Of a stretch of 19,157 nucleotides of DNA, positions 14,439-19,157 are shown piece by piece. A program made the position numbers and the translations under genes. How positions within the stretch are numbered: the stretch's first letter is position 1; each line of letters begins with the position of its first letter. The stretch is taken from the NCBI GenBank assembly GCA_949957035.1, contig CATLIP010000006.1:1-19157 (forward strand), written 5' to 3'. Below the pieces are notes generated by a model, which worked only from the letters and a program-made list of their open reading frames with translations, searched no databases and was not told where the DNA came from. Origin of the DNA: an uncultured Lachnospiraceae bacterium. Its GTDB lineage: Bacteria > Bacillota_A > Clostridia > Lachnospirales > Lachnospiraceae.

Positions 14439-16656
14439 TATAATCGTAGATATTACCCATGAAAAACTGGATAAGATATTTCAATACGGCATCCCTTCAG
14501 AACTTGAAGGGGTGCTTCAGATTGGAATGGAGGTCGTTGTTCCCTTTGGAAAAAGTAATAAGGAAATCCATGGCTATGTGATTGGTTTTTCCGATAGACC
14601 GGGATACGATGAAAGGAAAATGAAGAGGGTTCTTCGCGTGGCGGAAAACAGCGTTGCAATCGAAGCGAAGCTGGTTTTGCTTGCGGCGTGGATGAAGGAG
14701 CATTACGGCGGAACCATGATTCAGTCGTTGAAAACAGTCATTCCCATCAAGAAACAGGAGAAGACACGGGAGAAAAGGCGTATACGCCTTTTGCTCAGTG
14801 AAGAGGCAGGAAAAAGGCAGTTAGAGACATTTCTCCATAAAAACCAGAAGGCTCGGGCAAGGCTTTTAGCCGCGCTCCTTGACCAGCCTGAGCAGGATTA
14901 TGACCTATTAACAAAAAAAATGAATGTGACCAAAACGGTGGTCCGGGCGTTGGAGGAGCAGAAGATTCTTGTACTGGAATCCGAGAAGGTGTTCCGCAAT
15001 CCCATCAGACATAAGAATCAAGGCAGAGAGACCCCGGAATTTACGGCGGAACAGAAACATGCAGTCAATGTTTTTCGGGAAGACTATAGCCGAGGGATTC
15101 GAAAGACTTATCTGGTTTATGGAATCACAGGAAGCGGAAAGACAGAAGTCTATATGGAAATGATTGCCCAAGTGCTTAAGGAAGGGGGGCAGGCCATCGT
15201 CCTGATTCCTGAGATTGCTCTCACATATCAGACGGTGATGCGTTTCTATGGAAGATTCGGTGAGCGGGTGTCTGTCCTTAACTCAAGGATGTCTCCAGGG
15301 GAGCGTTACGACCAGATGGAGAGGGTGAAGTCCGGCCAGGTGGATGTGATGATTGGTCCCCGCTCCGCGCTGTTCACACCATTTAAGCGTCTTCGTCTGA
15401 TAGTGATTGACGAGGAGCATGAATCTGCCTATAAGAGCGAGCAGACGCCTAGGTATCATGCCAGAGAGACGGCCATAGAGCGGGCTCAAAGAGAGGGCGC
15501 AAGCGTAGTGCTGGGTTCGGCAACTCCCTCCCTGGAAGCATTTTATGCCTGCCAGTGCGGGCGGTTTCAGCTCCTAAAGCTAAGAAAACGTGCAGGAGAA
15601 GGGGAGCTTCCCAAGGTTTATGTGGAAGATATGAGAAAAGAACTTAAGGCGGGAAACCGTTCCATTTTAAGCGACCGTCTGAAAAATCTGATAGATTTGA
15701 GGCTTGAAAGGCATGAGCAGGTCATGCTATTTTTGAATCGCAGAGGATATGCAGGTTTTGTTTCTTGCAGGTCTTGCGGATATGTAGTAAAATGTCCTCA
15801 TTGCGATGTTTCTTTGTCGGCGCACAAGGGCGGTAAGATGGTGTGTCATTACTGTGGTCACGAGGAGCCTCAGGTAAATGTCTGTCCTTCCTGCGGCTCT
15901 CAGTATATGGGCGGCTTCAGGGCCGGAACGCAGCAGATTGAGGAATTGGTGAAGAAAAAGTTCCCTGAAGCGCGCGTGCTTAGAATGGATATGGATACAA
16001 CCAGAACAAAGGACGGGCATGAGAAGATATTAGAAGCATTTGCCAGCGAAGAGGCGGATATTCTGATAGGGACACAGATGATTGTGAAGGGGCATGATTT
16101 CCCGAACGTGACTCTGGTAGGAATCCTGGCGGCAGATATGTCTCTGTATTCCGGTGATTATCGGGCGGCAGAGCGGACCTTTCAGCTTCTTACGCAGGCG
16201 GCGGGACGTGCTGGACGAGGAAGGAGCAGGGGAGAGGTTGTGATTCAGACCTACAGCCCTGAGCATTACAGCATTGAGAGGGCCGCGGCCCAGGATTATG
16301 AAGGCTTCTTTTCTGATGAGATGGAGTACAGGAAACTGATGGGATATCCGCCGGTGGAGCAGTTATTGGCGGTTCTTATGCTCGGACCGGATGAGAAGCT
16401 GCTCGAGACTGCGGCAAAATATCTGAGAGAGTTTGCACTCAGAGTTGACAGAAAAGGAGTTCTTAAGATTATCGGACCGGCTAGTCCCTATGTGGCGAAG
16501 GTCAGCGATGTGTATCGAAGAGTACTGTACCTGAAGGGAAGAGACTACCGGCTCCTGATAGAGCTGAAGAATCGGATGGAGCAGTATATTGAGATCAATA
16601 AAGGTTTTCAGACTATGAGGATTCAGTTTGATTTTAATCCGATGAATGTATTTTAG
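14428..16656 (+). CDS. priA: Primosomal protein N' (replication restart helicase PriA)
   Basis: A 742-residue 3'-to-5' DNA helicase that recognises stalled forks and reloads the replisome. The N-terminal 3'-DNA-binding domain (about 1-100) begins YADIIVDITHEKLDKIFQYG. A winged helix follows, then helicase lobe 1 with Walker A GITGSGKTEVY (232-242), DEEH (328-331) and GSATPSLE. The two zinc-binding clusters (about 447-490) show the expected CxxC pairs, CRSCG, CPHC, CHYCG and CPSCG. Lobe 2 has GTQMIVKGHDFPNVTLVG, and then QAAGRAGRG. The ATG overlaps the last 11 bp of murE, implying coupled translation. Full length, no defects seen. Confidence 0.97.
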   Translation: MYADIIVDITHEKLDKIFQYGIPSELEGVLQIGMEVVVPFGKSNKEIHGYVIGFSDRPGYDERKMKRVLRVAENSVAIEAKLVLLAAWMKEHYGGTMIQSLKTVIPIKKQEKTREKRRIRLLLSEEAGKRQLETFLHKNQKARARLLAALLDQPEQDYDLLTKKMNVTKTVVRALEEQKILVLESEKVFRNPIRHKNQGRETPEFTAEQKHAVNVFREDYSRGIRKTYLVYGITGSGKTEVYMEMIAQVLKEGGQAIVLIPEIALTYQTVMRFYGRFGERVSVLNSRMSPGERYDQMERVKSGQVDVMIGPRSALFTPFKRLRLIVIDEEHESAYKSEQTPRYHARETAIERAQREGASVVLGSATPSLEAFYACQCGRFQLLKLRKRAGEGELPKVYVEDMRKELKAGNRSILSDRLKNLIDLRLERHEQVMLFLNRRGYAGFVSCRSCGYVVKCPHCDVSLSAHKGGKMVCHYCGHEEPQVNVCPSCGSQYMGGFRAGTQQIEELVKKKFPEARVLRMDMDTTRTKDGHEKILEAFASEEADILIGTQMIVKGHDFPNVTLVGILAADMSLYSGDYRAAERTFQLLTQAAGRAGRGRSRGEVVIQTYSPEHYSIERAAAQDYEGFFSDEMEYRKLMGYPPVEQLLAVLMLGPDEKLLETAAKYLREFALRVDRKGVLKIIGPASPYVAKVSDVYRRVLYLKGRDYRLLIELKNRMEQYIEINKGFQTMRIQFDFNPMNVF

Positions 16657-16704
16657 AGGCCTTTGTATATATTATTTAGAAGAAAAATGAGAGGAGAGCA
16701 GACC

Positions 16705-17178
16705 ATGGCGATAAGAAAGATAAGGGAGCTGGGAGACGAGGTTCTCACTAAGAAATGTAAAGATGTGACAAAGATGACGCTGCGCAACAGAATTTTAATC
16801 AACGATATGCTGGATACCATGTATGAGGCACAGGGGGTAGGGCTTGCAGCCCCCCAGGTCGGGATATTGAAGAAGATTGTGGTGATTGATATTGGAGACG
16901 GTCCGATCGTATTGATTAACCCGGAGATTTTAGAGGCGTCAGGGGAACAGACAGGGGAAGAGGCATGTTTAAGCGTCCCGGGAAAAGCGGGGACTGTGAC
17001 AAGACCTAATTATGTCCGGATTCGGACTTTTACGGAGGATATGGAAGAGATTGAGATGGAAGGGGAGGAGCTTCTGGCAAGAGCGTTCTGCCATGAGATT
17101 GACCATCTGGAAGGAAAGATGTATGTGGAGATGGTAGAAGGCGGCCTTCATGATGCGGTATATGAGGAGGATGAGTAG
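16705..17178 (+). CDS. def: Peptide deformylase
   Basis: A 157-residue metalloenzyme that removes the N-formyl group from new proteins. ATG at 16705 is preferred because GAGGAG (16691-16696) lies about 8 bp upstream and the protein then starts MAIRKIRELGDEVL, the usual beginning; a frame extension to TTG at 16663 is implausible. The three motifs are present: GVGLAAPQ (44-51), EACLSVPG with metal-ligand C88 (alanine instead of the common glycine, as often seen in clostridial enzymes), and HEIDHLEG with H130, E131 and H134. It sits directly before fmt, the enzyme that adds the formyl group, in the classic def-fmt pair. Confidence 0.96.
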   Translation: MAIRKIRELGDEVLTKKCKDVTKMTLRNRILINDMLDTMYEAQGVGLAAPQVGILKKIVVIDIGDGPIVLINPEILEASGEQTGEEACLSVPGKAGTVTRPNYVRIRTFTEDMEEIEMEGEELLARAFCHEIDHLEGKMYVEMVEGGLHDAVYEEDE

Positions 17179-18114
17179 ATGAGAGTTATTTTCATGGGAA
17201 CTCCGGATTTTTCTGTGGGGACATTGGAAGCGCTGGTTGAGGCGGGCCATGAGGTAGTGCTTGCGGTGACGCAGCCCGATAAGCCGAAGGGACGAGGCGG
17301 AAAGATGCAGTATACGCCTGTGAAGGAAATCGCTGTGAAGCGCCAGATCCCGGTATTTCAGCCCAGGAAGGTGCGCGCGCCGGAGTGTATCGAAGAATTG
17401 AAAAAATATCGGGCAGACGTTATCGTAGTTGTGGCGTTTGGTCAGATTTTACCCAAGGAAATCTTAGAGCTTGCCCCTTATGGGTGTATCAATGTCCATG
17501 CGTCCCTGCTTCCCAAATACAGAGGGGCGGCGCCGATTCAGTGGGCGGTCATCAATGGAGAAAAGGTATCCGGCGTTACCACCATGCAGATGGACGAAGG
17601 TCTGGACACAGGGGATATGCTGATGAAGACAGAGGTCGTGCTTGATGAAAAGGAGACGGGAGAAAGTCTCCATGACAAGCTTGCCCGGGAAGGCGCCCTG
17701 CTTTGCGTGCGTACGCTGAAAGCCTTGGAGGAGGGAACCATAAAACCACAGCCTCAGAAAGAGAGCCCTACGGAATATGCAAGGATGCTGGATAAGAGTT
17801 TGGGAGATATAGATTGGAATCAGAAGGCCGTCTCCATTGAGCGGCTGATTCGGGGATTAAATTCCTGGCCCAGCGCTTACACAGACTGGGAGGGAAAGGT
17901 GATGAAAATCTGGGAGGCCCAGGTTCTTGAGACGGAAACAGGAGAAAGACCCGGAACGGTAGTTAAGGTCGAAAAGGACGGCTTCTGCGTTCAGACAGGG
18001 CAGGGGCTTCTCAAGGTGCTAACGCTGCAGATACCGGGAAAGAAGCGGATGGAGGCGGACGCATTCCTTCGGGGATATTCCATGAAAGAGGGATTGATTT
18101 TAGGAAATCATTAA
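17179..18114 (+). CDS. fmt: Methionyl-tRNA formyltransferase
   Basis: A 311-residue enzyme that transfers a formyl group from 10-formyl-tetrahydrofolate to Met-tRNAfMet for initiation. Residues 1-200 form the formyltransferase domain: MRVIFMGTPDFSVGTLEAL at the start, the catalytic region INVHASLLPKYRGAAPIQWA (N105, H107) and D144 in EGLDTGDM. The C-terminal OB-like tRNA-binding domain covers about 205-311. The ATG follows the def stop codon without a gap, and a ribosome binding site lies inside the end of def (GAGGAGGATGAG), so translation is probably coupled. Typical length; firm call. Confidence 0.97.
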   Translation: MRVIFMGTPDFSVGTLEALVEAGHEVVLAVTQPDKPKGRGGKMQYTPVKEIAVKRQIPVFQPRKVRAPECIEELKKYRADVIVVVAFGQILPKEILELAPYGCINVHASLLPKYRGAAPIQWAVINGEKVSGVTTMQMDEGLDTGDMLMKTEVVLDEKETGESLHDKLAREGALLCVRTLKALEEGTIKPQPQKESPTEYARMLDKSLGDIDWNQKAVSIERLIRGLNSWPSAYTDWEGKVMKIWEAQVLETETGERPGTVVKVEKDGFCVQTGQGLLKVLTLQIPGKKRMEADAFLRGYSMKEGLILGNH

Positions 18115-18128
18115 TAATTGTTAAATTT

Positions 18129-18163
18129 ATATGAAAAACAGGTAATTTACCTGTTTTTCATAT
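18129..18163. terminator. 35-bp perfect palindrome between fmt and the metallopeptidase gene
   Basis: ATATGAAAAACAGGTAA (18129-18145) and TTACCTGTTTTTCATAT (18147-18163) are exact complements around a single central base. The T5 run is inside the stem rather than after it, so terminator strength is uncertain. It is placed to end the murE-priA-def-fmt transcript. A TATAAT (18163-18168) begins at its right edge and could start the next transcript. Confidence 0.6.
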
Positions 18164-18217
18164 ATAATACTCTGTATATGTTGTTGAAATAAGTGAGTTT
18201 TCAGGAGGTGTATCTTT

Positions 18218-18913
18218 ATGTATTACGGTATAGATTCCACATATATACTGGTTGTAATCGGACTTGTAATCTGTCTGCTGGCGTCAGCGAAGATGAAGTC
18301 TACGTTTAGCAAGTATTCCAAGGTCAGGAATCATTCCGGAATGACAGGCCGGGAGGCGGCGGAGCAGATCTTAAGGAGCGCAGGTATCTACGATGTGCAG
18401 GTAGAGCATATCCCGGGAGATTTGACGGACCATTATGACCCGCGCTCAAAAGTGCTGCGTCTGTCGGATGCAACCTATAATTCTGCGTCTGTTGCGGCCC
18501 TTGGAGTTGCGGCCCATGAGTGCGGACATGCAATTCAGCATGACACAGGCTATGTTCCGCTTCAGATTAGAGGGGCTTTAGTGCCGGTTGTGAATTTCGG
18601 AAGCGCCATTGCATGGCCGCTGATTTTAATCGGCCTGCTTTTTAGCAGCCGTTCCTCCATACTGTTTCTGAATCTGGGTATTCTGGCCTTTTCACTGGCA
18701 GTCTTATTCCAGATTGTGACACTCCCGGTAGAGTTTAACGCATCAAGCCGTGCGAGTCGCATTTTAGGCGGCAGCACTATCCTCTCTGAGGATGAGGTCA
18801 ACGCGACGACGAAGGTTCTGTTTGCGGCGGCCCTCACTTACGTTGCAGGCGCTGTTTCCGCGGCGTTACAGCTTTTGAGGATTATCTTGCTGGCGAATAA
18901 CCGGAGAAGGTAA
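18218..18913 (+). CDS. YugP-like neutral zinc metallopeptidase, membrane-bound
   Basis: A 231-residue membrane protein of the Zn_peptidase_2 (YugP) family. An N-terminal transmembrane segment (about 8-24) is followed by a soluble part with GREAAEQIL and the metal/catalytic motif AAHECGHAIQH (HExxH at 100-104). Two hydrophobic segments (about 126-146 and 147-168) follow, then a segment with VEFNASSRA, typical of the family, and a last membrane segment near 205-222. AGGAGG (18202-18207) lies 10 bp before the ATG. The substrate is unknown. The position between fmt and rsmB is a common arrangement in Lachnospiraceae as I recall it, suggesting a housekeeping role. Confidence 0.92.
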   Translation: MYYGIDSTYILVVIGLVICLLASAKMKSTFSKYSKVRNHSGMTGREAAEQILRSAGIYDVQVEHIPGDLTDHYDPRSKVLRLSDATYNSASVAALGVAAHECGHAIQHDTGYVPLQIRGALVPVVNFGSAIAWPLILIGLLFSSRSSILFLNLGILAFSLAVLFQIVTLPVEFNASSRASRILGGSTILSEDEVNATTKVLFAAALTYVAGAVSAALQLLRIILLANNRRR

Positions 18914-18948
18914 AGCCGGCAGTTTATTTTAAAGCGGAGGACGTATTC

Positions 18949-19157
18949 ATGCAACAATCCACAAATACACGTGAATTGATTCTGGATATTTTGCTGCAGA
19001 TTACCCGCGACGGCGAGTATAGTCATATTGCCGTTAAGAATGCCTTAGACCAGTATCAATATTTGGAAAAACAGGAACGAGCGTTTATCACGAGAGTGGT
19101 GAACGGGACCTTGGAGCGTATGATTGAGCTGGATTATATCATCGACCGGTTTTCTAA
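18949..19157 (+). CDS. rsmB: 16S rRNA (cytosine-967) methyltransferase RsmB, N-terminal part
   Basis: The last 69 complete codons of the window form the start of a protein cut by the right edge. GGAGG at 18936-18940 is 8 bp before the ATG. The sequence TRELILDILLQITRDGEYSH, then LEKQERAFITRVVNGTLERM and LDYIIDRFS, is the NusB-like RNA-binding domain found at the N-terminus of RsmB/Sun. The SAM-binding methyltransferase domain lies outside, so the call rests on this domain and on the def-fmt-rsmB order known in Firmicutes and Proteobacteria. The gap to the metallopeptidase gene is 35 bp, so the two are probably co-transcribed. Confidence 0.88.
   Translation, partial: MQQSTNTRELILDILLQITRDGEYSHIAVKNALDQYQYLEKQERAFITRVVNGTLERMIELDYIIDRFS

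Noticed and set aside
16966..16978. TTTAAGCGTC words inside def (and near 15383 inside priA) resembling the IS end core
   Set aside because: Both lie in well-conserved coding sequence, match for only about ten bases, and are explained by common codons.
1..19157. CRISPR arrays, tRNA or rRNA genes, riboswitches
   Set aside because: I saw no regularly spaced repeats, cloverleaf-like sequences, rRNA segments or recognisable riboswitch cores on either strand.

Overview
The window looks like a chromosomal segment of an anaerobic, low-to-mid-GC Firmicute, most probably Lachnospiraceae (Clostridia). The reasons are strong AGGAGG-type ribosome binding sites, the gene order murE-priA-def-fmt-zinc metallopeptidase-rsmB, a DNPR-type (diaminopimelate) MurE, a YitT protein, and AAA-ATPase-like/PD-(D/E)XK proteins with decayed relatives nearby. 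The family assignment is inferred from gene content and order. No database search was possible.

Layout. (1) 1-3961: an AraC-family regulator (minus strand, cut by the window edge) is divergent from a 1017-residue GH2 beta-galactosidase (lacZ). The shared 189-bp spacer holds an AT-rich inverted repeat. (2) 4004-5064: a bidirectional terminator separates lacZ from a convergent pyridoxal/pyridoxamine kinase gene, whose upstream region carries repeated TGGACT half-sites. A second perfect hairpin lies beyond. (3) 5139-6960: an AAA-ATPase-like protein with a C-terminal PD-(D/E)XK nuclease fold (minus strand) faces, tail to tail, a short relic of a related protein on the plus strand. (4) 7078-10146: an accessory stretch with an SDR oxidoreductase, a lipoprotein nucleoside hydrolase, a solo IS end (8064-8091), and a 714-bp deleted IS with 18-bp terminal inverted repeats and a frameshifted, truncated transposase. 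(5) 10163-11457: a near-consensus promoter followed at once by a terminator-like hairpin, then a YitT-family membrane protein, a second AAA-ATPase-like relic (59 codons, internally deleted) and a bidirectional terminator. (6) 11504-12721: peptidase T on the minus strand. (7) 12843-19157: a housekeeping run, murE, priA, def and fmt, closely packed with an 11-bp overlap and a 0-bp junction. A 35-bp palindrome follows, then a YugP-like zinc metallopeptidase and the start of rsmB.

How the parts fit together. The ends of the window are core metabolism and cell-wall/translation genes: lactose hydrolysis with a local regulator, vitamin B6 salvage, peptide breakdown, peptidoglycan precursor synthesis, replication restart, and N-terminal methionine formylation and deformylation. 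The middle (about 5.0-11.4 kb) is a turnover zone with one IS remnant, one solo IS end and two pseudogene scraps. I see no complete, clearly new multi-gene system. The points most worth a second look are the scattered AAA-ATPase/PD-(D/E)XK relics, the IS ends flanking the nucleoside hydrolase, and the promoter-hairpin leader before yitT.
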